From assembly GCA_035550975.1 (NCBI GenBank), contig DASZOC010000066.1, positions 34,287-98,286 of the forward strand: a DNA stretch of 64,000 nucleotides. Direction: 5' to 3'. The notes below the pieces were generated by a model. The model was not told where the DNA came from. It ran no database searches and saw only the letters and a list, made by a program, of their open reading frames with translations. How positions within the stretch are numbered: the stretch's first letter is position 1; every line of letters starts with the position of its first letter. The stretch comes from DASZOC01 sp035550975. Its GTDB lineage: Bacteria > Actinomycetota > CADDZG01 > WHSQ01. The position numbers were made by a program, and so were the translations under genes. Positions 26,857-36,987 of the stretch are shown here, piece after piece.

Positions 26857-28821
26857 TTAGACGGTGATCCGGAAGATGTGTGCCGGCTCTTCGCTCGGGT
26901 CCAGCCGTACGTAGTTGTGCGGACCGTTCCACACGTAGCGCGTCTCGGTGATCAGGTCGTGGACCTCGAAGGGTTCTCCTGTTCTTACCCCCAGCGCGTC
27001 GAGGTCGAGCGTCACCGTCGCTTCCTCCCAGAAGAACGGATTCAGGCTGACGACGGCGAGGATCGTCTCGGTCCCGGGAGCCGACTTCGAGAACACGATG
27101 ATGTTGTCCTTGTCGGACGTGTGGAACGTCAGGTTGGTGAGCTCGCTCAAGGCACTGTGCTTCCGGCGGATGTCGTTGATGCGCGTGATGTAGGGCGTCA
27201 GGTTTCCGGCTGCGGAATAGTGGCGGTGCTTGATCTCGTACTTCTCGGAGTCGAGGTACTCCTCGCTACCTTCCCTGACGGGAGTGTTCTCGAACAGCTC
27301 GTAGCCGGAATAGATCCCGTAGGTGGGAGATAACAACGCCGCGAGCACGAGCCTGATCTTGAAAGCGGGGGGACCGCCCGACTGCAGGTACTCGTGCAGG
27401 ATGTCGGGCGTGTTGGCGAAGAAGTTGGGCCGGAAGTAATCGGCCGAACGAGTCTGTGTCAGCTCCGTCAGATACTCGGTGAGCTCGTACTTCGTGTTGC
27501 GCCACGTGAAGTACGTGTAGCTCTGCGTGAACCCGAGCTTGGCGAGCTTGTGCATCACCTTCGGGCGCGTGAAAGCCTCCGCGAGGAAGATCAGGTCGGG
27601 GTGCTGCGTGGTGAGCTCGTCGATCACCCATTCCCAGAATGGGAATGCCTTCGTGTGTGGGTTGTCGACTCGGAAGACCTTCACTCCGTGCGAGATCCAG
27701 TACTCGAGGACCGACTTCAGTTCCTGCCACAGGCCCTCTCGGTCTTGCGTGTCGAAGTCGACGGGGTAGATGTCCTGGTATTTCTTCGGAGGATTCTCCG
27801 CGTACTGGATCGACCCGTCCGGGCGTTGCACGAACCAGTCTGGGTGTTCTTTGACCCAGGGGTGGTCCGGCGAGCACTGGATCGCGAAGTCGAGGGCGAT
27901 CTCGAGCCCGACCTCGTCGGCCGCGGTGACGAAGGCATCGAAGTCGGCGATCGTGCCGAGATCCGGGTGGATCGCGGTGTGGCCTCCCTCGGGCCCGCCG
28001 ATCGCCCACGGGCTGCCGACGTCTTTCGGGCCGGCCTCGAGGATGTTGTTCTTGCCCTTGCGGAACGCAGTCCCGATGGGGTGGATCGGCGGGAGGTAGA
28101 CGATGTCGAAGCCCATGTCGGCGATCCGGCCGAGCTCCTTCGCGGCGGTCTTGAACGTGCCGTGCTTACCCTTGGGGCCGGTCGACCGAGGGAACATCTC
28201 GTACCAGGCGCCGAACCGAGCCCGTTGCCGGTCGACCGTCAGCTCCAGGGTCGCGGAGGTCGCCGCGTTCGTGCGGTCGGGGTTGCGCGCCATCAGGTCT
28301 TCGAGCGTCTCGTCGAGCGCCGCGGCGATACGACGGTCCGGTTTGTCGGCCGGGCCCTTCTTCGACCCCGGCGCCCGCAGCTTCGCTACCGCGTCCGTCA
28401 GCCGTTTCCTGTCCTTAGCGGCGGCTGCCTCTATCCGGCGTTCGATCAGCAGCGCCCCCTCCTGCAGCTCCAGGTCCACGTCCTGGCCCGCATCGACCTT
28501 CTTGATCAGGTCTCGGCGCCAGGTCGCGAAGCGATCCGTCCACGCCTGGATCGCGTACTGCAGGCGCCCCAGGCGCTCCGGCTGGAGCTCGCCTTCCCAA
28601 CGGTCGTTGCCGACATGCATCATGGAAGCCTCGGCCCACCTGGTCGTACCAGCCGGGCGGTAGCGAACGACCGCGCGGAGCTCGGCGGTCCCGTCGCGGA
28701 AGATGTCGGCGCTTACCGCGAGGCGGTCGCCGACGATCGCTTTCGCACGGTGCCGCCCGCAGTCGACCTCCGGGCGTATCGATTCGATGACGATGGGCGT
28801 ATAGGCGGTCTTTGGGGGCAT
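26857..28821 (-). CDS. glgE: alpha-1,4-glucan:maltose-1-phosphate maltosyltransferase
   Basis: Transfers maltosyl units from maltose 1-phosphate to the end of alpha-1,4-glucan (EC 2.4.99.16), GH13_3. It has 654 residues from the ATG at 28821, chosen because AAGGA lies 7 bases upstream and the protein then begins with the family N-terminus (RPEVDCGRHRAKAIVGD). The nucleophile is Asp386 (KVFRVDNPHTKAFPFWEW) and the acid Glu415 (FLAEAFTRP), with the same 29-residue spacing as the Streptomyces enzyme. It is the first gene of the minus-strand operon glgE-treS-mak-glgB-GH57 and is divergent from glgP, with 95 bases between the starts, so synthesis and breakdown of glucan probably share a control region. 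Confidence 0.97.
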   Translation of the reverse strand: MPPKTAYTPIVIESIRPEVDCGRHRAKAIVGDRLAVSADIFRDGTAELRAVVRYRPAGTTRWAEASMMHVGNDRWEGELQPERLGRLQYAIQAWTDRFATWRRDLIKKVDAGQDVDLELQEGALLIERRIEAAAAKDRKRLTDAVAKLRAPGSKKGPADKPDRRIAAALDETLEDLMARNPDRTNAATSATLELTVDRQRARFGAWYEMFPRSTGPKGKHGTFKTAAKELGRIADMGFDIVYLPPIHPIGTAFRKGKNNILEAGPKDVGSPWAIGGPEGGHTAIHPDLGTIADFDAFVTAADEVGLEIALDFAIQCSPDHPWVKEHPDWFVQRPDGSIQYAENPPKKYQDIYPVDFDTQDREGLWQELKSVLEYWISHGVKVFRVDNPHTKAFPFWEWVIDELTTQHPDLIFLAEAFTRPKVMHKLAKLGFTQSYTYFTWRNTKYELTEYLTELTQTRSADYFRPNFFANTPDILHEYLQSGGPPAFKIRLVLAALLSPTYGIYSGYELFENTPVREGSEEYLDSEKYEIKHRHYSAAGNLTPYITRINDIRRKHSALSELTNLTFHTSDKDNIIVFSKSAPGTETILAVVSLNPFFWEEATVTLDLDALGVRTGEPFEVHDLITETRYVWNGPHNYVRLDPSEEPAHIFRITV

Positions 28822-28916
28822 AACGTGGTCCTTCGAGATCGTCGCGGCCGGTCTCTTTATGGCCAGGCTACAGTCCATTACCCTTCCCTCGTGTTCCGAT
28901 TCCTGCGGTCCGCGTG

Positions 28917-31475
28917 ATGAAGGCGTTGCGCAGCTTCGCCGTACGAGCGTCGCTTCCGGAGCCGCTCGGCGTGCTTCTGTCGATAGCGACGAACCTTCGC
29001 TGGAGCTGGGATCCGAAAGTGGTCGACCTGTTCCGCTGGGTCGACGCCGAGGCATGGGACCGCGCGGGCCACGATCCCGTGCGGATGCTGGGGCTCGTCT
29101 CGAAGGAGCGTTTCGCGGAGCTCGCGGACGACGCAGCGTTCATGTCGTTCTTGACGAACGTCCACGACGACCTCGTCAGTTACCTGGAAGAGGCCAGATG
29201 GTTCCAGTCGAGCGAGAAGACCCACGACCTCCCGAGGCAGGTTGCTTATTTCTCGCCCGAGTTCGGCGTCAGTGAGGCGTTGCCGATCTACTCCGGAGGG
29301 TTGGGGGTGCTTGCGGGTGATCATCTCAAGGCCGCCAGTGACCTCGGCGTGCCGCTGGTCGCCGTAGGGCTGCTCTACCGCCAGGGTTACTTCCGCCAGC
29401 ACTTGAACGCCGACGGGTGGCAACAGGAGCGCTACCCCGCGCTGGACCCGCACGGCATGCCTCTCACGCTGCTGTCGGGCGACGACGGGTCACCCCTGAA
29501 GATCGAGGTGGATCTTGCCGGCGCGCGCTGCGTCGCTCAACTGTGGCGCGCAACGGTCGGACGGATCCCGTTGATCCTCATGGACAGCGACGTCGAGGAG
29601 AACGATCCCGAGGAACGTCGCGTCACCGATCGTCTTTATGCAGGAGGTGGCGAGCACCGCTTGCGGCAGGAGATCGTGCTCGGGATCGGCGGGATACGTG
29701 CGTTGCAGGCCGCCGGCTACGACTGCGACGTTTTCCACTCGAACGAAGGACATGCCGGATTCCTCGGTTTCGAGCGCATCCGGCAACTCGTGACCTCGAC
29801 CGATCTTTCCTTCTCAGAGGCGCTCGAGGCCGTGCGGGCCGCGACCGTGTTCACGACGCACACCCCCGTCCCGGCAGGGATCGACGTGTACGACATCGAT
29901 CTGATGGAGCGCTACTTTGATCGTTTCGCCAAGGAATGCAACATCGCGTTCGCCGACCTGATGGCGTTGGGCCGAACCGAGCGCGAGACGCCACCCTCGG
30001 ACGATGCCAGGTTCAACATGGCGGTCATGGGGCTGCGCCTCGCGGCTCGATCCAACGCCGTCAGCCGCCTTCACGGTGAGGTGTCCCGCGCGATCTTCTC
30101 GGAGCTGTGGCCGCGGGTGCCGACCGAAGAGGTGCCGATCGGCAGCGTCACGAACGGAGTCCATGCCGCGACGTGGTTGGGACCGGAGCTACGCGAGGTA
30201 TTGGGACGGCGTCTGTCGCCCGGATGGGTGGAACGCGGTGAAGGCCGCTGGCGCAAGATCTCAGAAGTGCCGGACGCGGAGCTTTGGCGCGCGCGCGAAC
30301 GTGCCCGCGAACGTCTCGTCTACTTCGTGCGGGAGCGGGTACGCGAGCAATTGATCGCGCGCGGCCACAACGAGACGGAGGTGACCTGGACCGACGAGAT
30401 CTTCGATCCCGGCGTCCTGACCATTGGGTTCGCGCGCCGGTTCGCCCAGTACAAGCGCGGGACGCTCCTCTTGACCGACGTCGACCGCCTCAAGAGGCTT
30501 CTCCTCTCCGGCGACCGCCCGATCCAGATCGTGATCGCCGGCAAAGCGCATCCGCTGGACGACGGTGGCAAGGAGATGATCCAAGCGCTCGTGCACTTCG
30601 CCGCCGATCCCGAGATCCGTCTGCGGTTCGCCTTCGTGGAGGACTACGACATGGAAGTCGGCCGCGTGTTGTGCCAGGGCTCGGACGTCTGGCTCAACAA
30701 TCCGCGCCGTCCTCTGGAGGCCTGCGGGACATCCGGAATGAAAGCAGCGTTGAACGGAGCGTTGAACTGCTCGGTCCTCGACGGATGGTGGGACGAGTGC
30801 TACGACGGCAACAACGGCTGGGCGATCGGCACGCGCGAGACGTTCTTGGATCAGCAGCACCAGGATCGCGTCGAAGCGAGCGCTCTATACGACATCCTCG
30901 AACGCGAGGTCGTCCCACGGTTCTACGATCGGCCGGAGGGACCCATTCCCAGGCGCTGGGTCGAGCGCATGAAGCACTCGATCTCCTCGCTCGGCTCCTG
31001 CGTCACTGCGGATCGCATGGTGCGGGACTACGTGGAGGATCTCTACGCGCCGGCCGCGATACAGGGTCGCGAGCTGGCCGCGGATTCGTTCTCCCGCGCT
31101 CGTGGTCTCGCGGCATGGAAGGCGAAGGTAGCCAGCGCGTGGGAAGAGGTCCGGGTGATCGACGTCGAAGGTGACGTGACGGCTGCCGACGTCGGAGCAA
31201 CCCGGGAGGTCGCTGCGACGATCCGGGTCGGGACGACGCTGTCGACCGACGACATCGCCGTGCAGCTGGCGCACGGGCGGGTGGGGGCGAACAATGAACT
31301 GATCGACCCCGAGCTGGTCGAGATGACGCCCGACCATTGCACGGAAGGAACCTGTACCTACCGGGGCAGCTTCGCAACCGAAGAAGCCGGGCTGTATGGA
31401 TACGCGGTGCGGGTCGTTCCGCGCCACCCCGACGTCACGAACGGGATGGACCTCGGGGTAGTCACCTGGGCGTGA
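28917..31475 (+). CDS. glgP: alpha-glucan (maltodextrin/glycogen) phosphorylase
   Basis: Releases glucose 1-phosphate from alpha-1,4-glucan ends, GT35, 852 residues. The N-terminal DUF3417 region (about 1-115, with ATNLRWSWDPKVVDLF) marks the shorter bacterial/archaeal phosphorylase class. PYFSPEFG-like motif YFSPEFGVSEALPIYSGG follows. The PLP-binding lysine is Lys609 in GTSGMKAALNGALN. Start: ATG at 28917 or the GTG codon just before it; neither has a clear ribosome site. Divergence from glgE suggests joint regulation. The C-terminal 90 residues (about 760-850) look like an added beta-domain, as in other members of this class. Confidence 0.95.
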   Translation: MKALRSFAVRASLPEPLGVLLSIATNLRWSWDPKVVDLFRWVDAEAWDRAGHDPVRMLGLVSKERFAELADDAAFMSFLTNVHDDLVSYLEEARWFQSSEKTHDLPRQVAYFSPEFGVSEALPIYSGGLGVLAGDHLKAASDLGVPLVAVGLLYRQGYFRQHLNADGWQQERYPALDPHGMPLTLLSGDDGSPLKIEVDLAGARCVAQLWRATVGRIPLILMDSDVEENDPEERRVTDRLYAGGGEHRLRQEIVLGIGGIRALQAAGYDCDVFHSNEGHAGFLGFERIRQLVTSTDLSFSEALEAVRAATVFTTHTPVPAGIDVYDIDLMERYFDRFAKECNIAFADLMALGRTERETPPSDDARFNMAVMGLRLAARSNAVSRLHGEVSRAIFSELWPRVPTEEVPIGSVTNGVHAATWLGPELREVLGRRLSPGWVERGEGRWRKISEVPDAELWRARERARERLVYFVRERVREQLIARGHNETEVTWTDEIFDPGVLTIGFARRFAQYKRGTLLLTDVDRLKRLLLSGDRPIQIVIAGKAHPLDDGGKEMIQALVHFAADPEIRLRFAFVEDYDMEVGRVLCQGSDVWLNNPRRPLEACGTSGMKAALNGALNCSVLDGWWDECYDGNNGWAIGTRETFLDQQHQDRVEASALYDILEREVVPRFYDRPEGPIPRRWVERMKHSISSLGSCVTADRMVRDYVEDLYAPAAIQGRELAADSFSRARGLAAWKAKVASAWEEVRVIDVEGDVTAADVGATREVAATIRVGTTLSTDDIAVQLAHGRVGANNELIDPELVEMTPDHCTEGTCTYRGSFATEEAGLYGYAVRVVPRHPDVTNGMDLGVVTWA

Positions 31476-31527
31476 TCGCGCTCTGACAACTTTCACGACG
31501 CGGCCCGAGCTCCGTGGCAGCTTCGGG

Positions 31528-33246
31528 ATGGTCTCTTCGACGCACTGGCTGGCGTCGGCGACCGCGATGGCGATGCTCGAACGAGGAGGAACCGCGTTCG
31601 ACGCGGCGGTCGCGGCGGGGTTCACCCTCCAGGTGGTCGAGCCGCACCTCAACGGGCCCGGAGGTGAGGTCCCGATCCTGTTGTACGCGGCCGCGGACGA
31701 CGAGGTCGTCGTCATCGACGGGCAGGGCCCGGCCCCCGCCGCGGCGACGATCGACACGTACCGCGCCTTGGGCCTCGACCTCATCCCCGGGACGGGGCTG
31801 CTGGCGGCGTGCGTTCCCGGCGCGTTCGGCGCCTGGTTGCTGTTGTTGGAGCGTTACGGAACCTTGCATCTCGCCGACGTCTTGGAGCACGCGATCGGAT
31901 ATGCGGGCGGAGGACATCCACTCGTCCCGCGCACCTCGGCGACGATCGCAGCCAACGAGCAGGTGCTCCGCGAGCACTGGCCCACGTCGGGCGAGATCTA
32001 TCTCCGCGACGGCGTCCCGCGGCCGGGCGAGAGGTTCGCCAACCCGTTGCTCGCGGAGACCTTTGCCCGGATCCTGCGGGACGCGCAGCGCGCGTCTGAC
32101 GACCGGGAGGGGCAGATCGAGCACGCGCGCAGGAGCTTCTACGAAGGATTCGTCGCCGACGCGATCGGATCGTTCTGTGCTACGCCCGCCTGGGACGGCA
32201 TGGGTCGCGACCACGCTTGTCTGCTCACGAGTGACGACATGGCGTCATGGGGAGCAACCACCGAACCGCCGGCGTCGCGTACGTTCGACCGTTACGAGGT
32301 CTACAAGTGTGGACCGTGGACGCAAGGGCCGGTCTTCCTCCAGCAACTGGGGCTGCTCGAAAGCTTCGACCTCGCCACGATGGGACACAACTCGCCGGAT
32401 CACATCCACACGGTCGTGGAGGCGGCGAAGCTCGCCTTCGCGGACCGCGAGGCCTTCTACGGCGACCCGAGGTTCGTCGACGTCCCGCTCGCCGCGCTGA
32501 TCGACGCGTCGTATTGCGCGGCTCGCCGACGCCTCATCGACGACGCCGCGTCGTTCGAGCTCCGGCCGGGGTCTCCGGCGGGCCGGGAGCCGCGTCTTCC
32601 GCCGGCCACCGATCGCGGTAGCAGCGTTCCCGCCCACCTGCACGGCGCGGGCGAGCCCACTCGCGGGGACACGTGTCACGTGGACGTGGTCGATCGCCAC
32701 GGGAACATGGTCGCCGCGACACCCAGCGGCGGCTGGTTGCAGAGCTCGCCGGCCATCCCGGGCCTCGGCTTCTGCCTCGGGACCCGCGCCCAGATGTTCT
32801 GGCTCATCGAAGATCTTCCCGCGTCCTTGCAGCCGCGCAAGCGACCGCGCACGACGCTGACGCCGTCGCTGGCGTTCCGCGACGGCCGCCCGTACCTCGC
32901 GTTCGGCACGCCGGGCGGCGATACGCAGGATCAGTGGTCGTTGAGCTTCTTCCTCAACCATGTCGTCTTCGACATGGACCTGCAAGCGGCGATCGACGCG
33001 CCGATGTTCCACACGAACCACTTCCCGAGCTCGTTCTATCCGCGCGCGGCGAACCCCGGCCAGGTCGAGGCCGAGAGTCGTGTCGGCGAGGGTGTCATGG
33101 CAGAGCTGCGTCGGCGCGGGCACGAGGTCGTGGACGCGGGGCCATGGGCGCTCGGTCGTTTGTGCGCGGTCGGACGAGAGTCCGACGGGGTGCTGAAGGC
33201 GGCTGCGAATCCCAGAGGCATGCAGGGCTACGCCGCGGGACGCTGA
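31528..33246 (+). CDS. gamma-glutamyltransferase family protein (Ntn hydrolase)
   Basis: 572 residues of the GGT family, which self-cleave into two chains and transfer or hydrolyse gamma-glutamyl or related amides. The predicted nucleophile is Thr382 (GDTCHVDVVDRHGNM), giving a small chain of 191 residues, the normal size. The large chain begins with GGTAFDAAVAAGFTLQVVEP and NGPGGE. There is no signal peptide, so it is probably cytoplasmic. The frame is open upstream of the ATG and encodes TTRPELRGSFG, which looks like conserved family sequence, but no ATG/GTG/TTG is available there; a CTG at 31483 might be used. It lies between the two glucan blocks with no obvious metabolic link. Confidence 0.9.
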   Translation: MVSSTHWLASATAMAMLERGGTAFDAAVAAGFTLQVVEPHLNGPGGEVPILLYAAADDEVVVIDGQGPAPAAATIDTYRALGLDLIPGTGLLAACVPGAFGAWLLLLERYGTLHLADVLEHAIGYAGGGHPLVPRTSATIAANEQVLREHWPTSGEIYLRDGVPRPGERFANPLLAETFARILRDAQRASDDREGQIEHARRSFYEGFVADAIGSFCATPAWDGMGRDHACLLTSDDMASWGATTEPPASRTFDRYEVYKCGPWTQGPVFLQQLGLLESFDLATMGHNSPDHIHTVVEAAKLAFADREAFYGDPRFVDVPLAALIDASYCAARRRLIDDAASFELRPGSPAGREPRLPPATDRGSSVPAHLHGAGEPTRGDTCHVDVVDRHGNMVAATPSGGWLQSSPAIPGLGFCLGTRAQMFWLIEDLPASLQPRKRPRTTLTPSLAFRDGRPYLAFGTPGGDTQDQWSLSFFLNHVVFDMDLQAAIDAPMFHTNHFPSSFYPRAANPGQVEAESRVGEGVMAELRRRGHEVVDAGPWALGRLCAVGRESDGVLKAAANPRGMQGYAAGR

Positions 33247-33307
33247 CGCGCCGCTACGTGCCCTCGTGTCGGTTCGCTTGCGGTCGCGGACCCACGACGT
33301 GCGGCGG

Positions 33308-35020
33308 CTAGATCCGTCGCAGGATCGAGACCGTCTCTGGAGGGAGCCTCAGCGATCCCTCACCGAGCGACGGGTCTTTGCCCGACGTCAGCAGTAGCTC
33401 GGCGTCTCCTTCGAACGCGATCTCGCTCTCGTCCGGCGCGAGGTTCGCCGCGATCACGACGGCACCTCGCTGGACGACGACCCACGGGGGGTCCTCCGAG
33501 TGAGCGACCGTCGGCCGCTCCTCGGAACGGAGGGCCGAAGTCGCTTTGCGCAGCGCGATGAGCGCGCGGTGCCACTCGAGTAGGTCCGCGTGGTGCGGGT
33601 CGTCGAGCTCGTCCCACCGCAGCTTCGATGCTTCGAACGTGGCGGCAGACTGGGGGTCGGGTATCGCGTCGGGGTCCCAACCGAACGTCGCGAACTCACG
33701 CTTGCGACCCTCGCTCACCGCGTGACCGAGCTCGGCGTCCTCGTGGTCGGTGAAGTAGAGGAACGGCGTCGACGCGCCCCATTCCTCGCCCATGAACAGC
33801 ATCGGCACGAAGGGCGCCGTCAGCACGAGCGCCGCCCCCACCTTCAACAGGTCGGGGGACAGGAGCGCCGAGGTCCTTTCGCCGAGAGCGCGGTTGCCGA
33901 CTTGATCGTGGTCCTGGAGGTATCCGAGGAACCGGTGGCCCGGGACGTCCGCGCCCGGCCTCCCGTGTCTGCGTCCGCGGAACGCCGAATAGCGACCGTC
34001 GTACACGAACGCATCCCGAAGAGCTTTGGCGATGTCGCCGACGCGGCCGAAGTCGGCGTAGTAGCCCGACCTCTCGCCGGTTAGGCACGCATGTAGCGCG
34101 TGGTGGAAGTCGTCGCTCCACTGAGCGTCCAGGCCGTAGCCGCCGCGCGATTTCTCCCAGACCAGGCGCGGATCGTTCAGGTCGCTCTCCGCGATGACCC
34201 AAAGCGCCCGTCCGAGATCACGTTCCAGGTCGCGGACGCGATCGCCGAGCTCCTCGAGGAAGTGCATCGCGGACCGGTCGAAGATCGCGTGCACGGCATC
34301 CAGTCGAAGCCCGTCGAAGTGGTAATCGCGCAGCCACATCAGCGCGTTGTCGACGAAGAACGTGCGGACCTCGTCGGAGCCGGCGTCGTCGAAGTTGACC
34401 GCGTCGCCCCACGGGGTCCCATACCGGTCCGTGAAGTAGGGGCCGAACTCGCGCAGGTAGTTGCCTGCGGGGCCGAGGTGGTTGTAGACGACGTCGATGA
34501 TGACCGCGAGATCGCGAGCATGGCACGCGTCGATGAGCCGTTTCAGCGCGTCGGGGCCGCCGTAGGAACGATGTGGCGCATACAGGTCCACGCCGTCGTA
34601 GCCCCACCCGCGCGCGCCGGGGAACTCGTTGACCGGCATGAGCTCGACCGCGTTGATCCCGAGCGACACGAGGTGGTCGAGGCGGTCGATCGCACCGTCG
34701 AACGTTCCTTCCGATGTGAACGTCCCTACGTGGAGCTCGTAGATGACTGCTGCGTCCAGCGGGAACCCCTTCCACCCGGAGTCACTCCAGGCGAACGAGC
34801 TGTGGTCGTAGATCCTCGACGGGCCGTGAACACCCTCCGGCTGCCACCGCGATCGTGGATCGGGGCGCGCCTCGCGCCCGTCGAGCGAGAACGAGTAGTC
34901 GTCGAAGCCGATCTCGGCGCGGAACCACCCGCCATCCGTCCCTTCCATGGCGACGCGCTCGTCGCCGCCGACGACGTCCACGCGCGACGCGGTCGGTGCC
35001 CAGACCTCCAGGATGTTCAT
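33308..35020 (-). CDS. treZ: malto-oligosyltrehalose trehalohydrolase
   Basis: Cleaves trehalose from the end of maltooligosyl-trehalose (EC 3.2.1.141), GH13_10, 570 residues. An N-terminal CBM48-like domain (about 1-85) is followed by the barrel with Asp241 (DGLRLDAVHAI), Glu278 (VIAESDLNDPRL) and the Asp in LQDHDQVGNRALGER; the last two motifs are specific for TreZ. The ATG at 35020 overlaps the stop of the GH57 gene as ATGA. It is the last gene of the block treX-treY-GH57-treZ. TreY makes its substrate, so the two act in sequence to release free trehalose. Confidence 0.96.
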   Translation of the reverse strand: MNILEVWAPTASRVDVVGGDERVAMEGTDGGWFRAEIGFDDYSFSLDGREARPDPRSRWQPEGVHGPSRIYDHSSFAWSDSGWKGFPLDAAVIYELHVGTFTSEGTFDGAIDRLDHLVSLGINAVELMPVNEFPGARGWGYDGVDLYAPHRSYGGPDALKRLIDACHARDLAVIIDVVYNHLGPAGNYLREFGPYFTDRYGTPWGDAVNFDDAGSDEVRTFFVDNALMWLRDYHFDGLRLDAVHAIFDRSAMHFLEELGDRVRDLERDLGRALWVIAESDLNDPRLVWEKSRGGYGLDAQWSDDFHHALHACLTGERSGYYADFGRVGDIAKALRDAFVYDGRYSAFRGRRHGRPGADVPGHRFLGYLQDHDQVGNRALGERTSALLSPDLLKVGAALVLTAPFVPMLFMGEEWGASTPFLYFTDHEDAELGHAVSEGRKREFATFGWDPDAIPDPQSAATFEASKLRWDELDDPHHADLLEWHRALIALRKATSALRSEERPTVAHSEDPPWVVVQRGAVVIAANLAPDESEIAFEGDAELLLTSGKDPSLGEGSLRLPPETVSILRRI

Positions 35021-36987
35021 GCCGACACCCCCGGCTCCTTCTTCGACAGGTTCGCTTCCTCGGGCCGCGGGGTGAGGACGTGACGCATCTCGAACGTCTC
35101 GCCCGCAGCGAGATCCAGATCCCACGACATCGTGACGATCGTGCCCTGGAACATCTTCTGTAACCCTTCGAGGCTCGTGGACGCCGTCTCTATCGGTTCC
35201 GCGGTGAGCGACCCCCGCGGCTCGACCGTCACCTCGAGGTTCACCTCCGCCTCCGGCTGCGCGAGCTTCCACCCGGTAGTCGTCTCGGTGACCTCGTCCT
35301 TAGTCGTGTCGCGTCCGAGATTCAGCGGCAACGCGGCCGTCTCGACCGCGAACGTCCCGTGGAACGCTTCGCTCGCCGTGACGCGGTGGGCGCAGTCGAG
35401 ACCGTCGGCGGTGGACGTGAACGTCTTCTCTATCCGGACCCCGGCGTGCTCGGTGCGGCAGGTGAGGACGTCGCGCGATAGCTCCCACCCGTAGACAGTG
35501 CTCACGGGGTCGCCGTCGACGAAGTCGACGAGGCCGCCGAGCGGCCGGTCGTCGAACGTCAGCGACGACGGGTCGACGTCGGAGCGCGCCTGGCTGGCCG
35601 CCATCTCGTCATCGTCATCTTCTTCGTCTTCCTCCGGCGGGTTCTCGTCTGCCAGGTGGTATGCCTCTTGGTGACGCGCCGCAACCGCAAGGAGGTTAGC
35701 GCCGACGCGCCAGTCGTCGAGCTCCACGAGGACTCCCTCGTCGGGCGCGATGACGGCCGCCCCCCACGAACCGCTCAGCATCACCTCTTCGTTCGCGTCC
35801 GCGTCGAGATCCGCGACCTCCACACCAGGTTCTGACCCCGCGGCGCTCTCGGCTTTCATCAGGTGATGCCACAGGGCGCTCCGCATGAAGCCCAGGTACA
35901 CGCCTCCGAACGCGCCGTGCCAGTACGCACAGTTGCACTGAGCGCGATAGAGCTCGCGCAGCGCCTCGCCCGGTGCGCCGGCATCGTGGACCTTGGCGCT
36001 GACGTGCAGCATGCGTTTCTGCAGCTGGTTCACCTCGGGGTACTTCGCGAGGAAGGCTCGCCATGGAGCACCGCGGACGAACGGGAGCACGCCGTCCGGG
36101 TCCTCCTTCTGCAGCCGGCGACGGAGCTCGCCTACGGTGAGGCGCGCCTCCGACGGCAATGCCCACGTCATCATCTCGTCGTAGGAGGACGACGGCAGGT
36201 AGGCGCGGCCCACGGGAACCGCGTTCGCGGCATGCTCGCCGAGCGTGATGACGTCGACGTCTTGGTTCGTTTGCAGCTCCGCAAAGAACGCGTCGAGCCA
36301 GCCGTCTTCGTAAACGCGCCGGTGGGTGTCCGGCCACTCCCCGAACTTCTCTCCGTCGTCGGCGTACACGAACAGCCGGTCCTCGGGGCCCTGCGAGACG
36401 TAGTCGGTTATGCGGGCGACCTTCTTGTATGGGATGAGGTATCGCAGGCGCCGGTCGCCCGCGTAGAGCAGCAACGGCCTGCCCTCGTGGTCGGTCACGA
36501 ACGGCCCGCGTAGCTCGTCGTCGGTGATGCCGACCGAGTGGAACATCGTGTCGTCGAGGATGGTGTAGCGGACGTTCGCCTCGGTGATCGCGCCGACGAC
36601 CTCTTGCTCCCACACCCGTTCTGTCAGCCACAGTCCGGTCGCATCCGCGCCGTAGCGTTGCGCGAGATGGTCGGTCAACATCCGGATCTGGCCGACCTGG
36701 TCGCGCCGCGGGAGTGCCGCCAGGATCGGCTCGTAGAACCCGCCCGTCACTAGTTCGATCTGGCCGCTCTCGGACATCGCGCGGATGTGGTCCGTGACGT
36801 CGGACGCGTTCGCCTCGAGCCATTCGAGCAAGCAGCCGGAGTAATGCAGAGTCATCTGCAGATCCGGGAACCGATCGAGCGTCTCCAGGAACGGCCGGTA
36901 GCAACGTTCGGTCGCGTTGCGCACGACGTCGTCGAGGTTGCCTACGGGTTGATGGAAGTGGATGACGAGCGCGAGCTTGCGCGTCAC
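35017..36987 (-). CDS. GH57 4-alpha-glucanotransferase/alpha-amylase
   Basis: 656 residues. The GH57 barrel (about 1-300) begins LALVIHFHQPVGN and has the nucleophile Glu123 (LWLTERVWE), at the same position number as in the Thermococcus litoralis 4-alpha-glucanotransferase, and the acid Asp in YADDGEKFG (210-211). The C-terminal DUF1925/DUF1926-type beta domain also matches that enzyme. An acidic linker (about residues 480-495, EEDEEDDDDE) is unusual. The GTG at 36987 has AAGGAGG just upstream and overlaps treY by 4 bases (GTGA). Within the trehalose-forming block it may adjust chain lengths of maltodextrins for TreY. Confidence 0.9.
   Translation of the reverse strand: MTRKLALVIHFHQPVGNLDDVVRNATERCYRPFLETLDRFPDLQMTLHYSGCLLEWLEANASDVTDHIRAMSESGQIELVTGGFYEPILAALPRRDQVGQIRMLTDHLAQRYGADATGLWLTERVWEQEVVGAITEANVRYTILDDTMFHSVGITDDELRGPFVTDHEGRPLLLYAGDRRLRYLIPYKKVARITDYVSQGPEDRLFVYADDGEKFGEWPDTHRRVYEDGWLDAFFAELQTNQDVDVITLGEHAANAVPVGRAYLPSSSYDEMMTWALPSEARLTVGELRRRLQKEDPDGVLPFVRGAPWRAFLAKYPEVNQLQKRMLHVSAKVHDAGAPGEALRELYRAQCNCAYWHGAFGGVYLGFMRSALWHHLMKAESAAGSEPGVEVADLDADANEEVMLSGSWGAAVIAPDEGVLVELDDWRVGANLLAVAARHQEAYHLADENPPEEDEEDDDDEMAASQARSDVDPSSLTFDDRPLGGLVDFVDGDPVSTVYGWELSRDVLTCRTEHAGVRIEKTFTSTADGLDCAHRVTASEAFHGTFAVETAALPLNLGRDTTKDEVTETTTGWKLAQPEAEVNLEVTVEPRGSLTAEPIETASTSLEGLQKMFQGTIVTMSWDLDLAAGETFEMRHVLTPRPEEANLSKKEPGVSA

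Noticed and set aside
27394..28917. 507-codon + strand frame opposite glgE
   Set aside because: Shadow frame; Val/Arg/Glu-rich without any motif.
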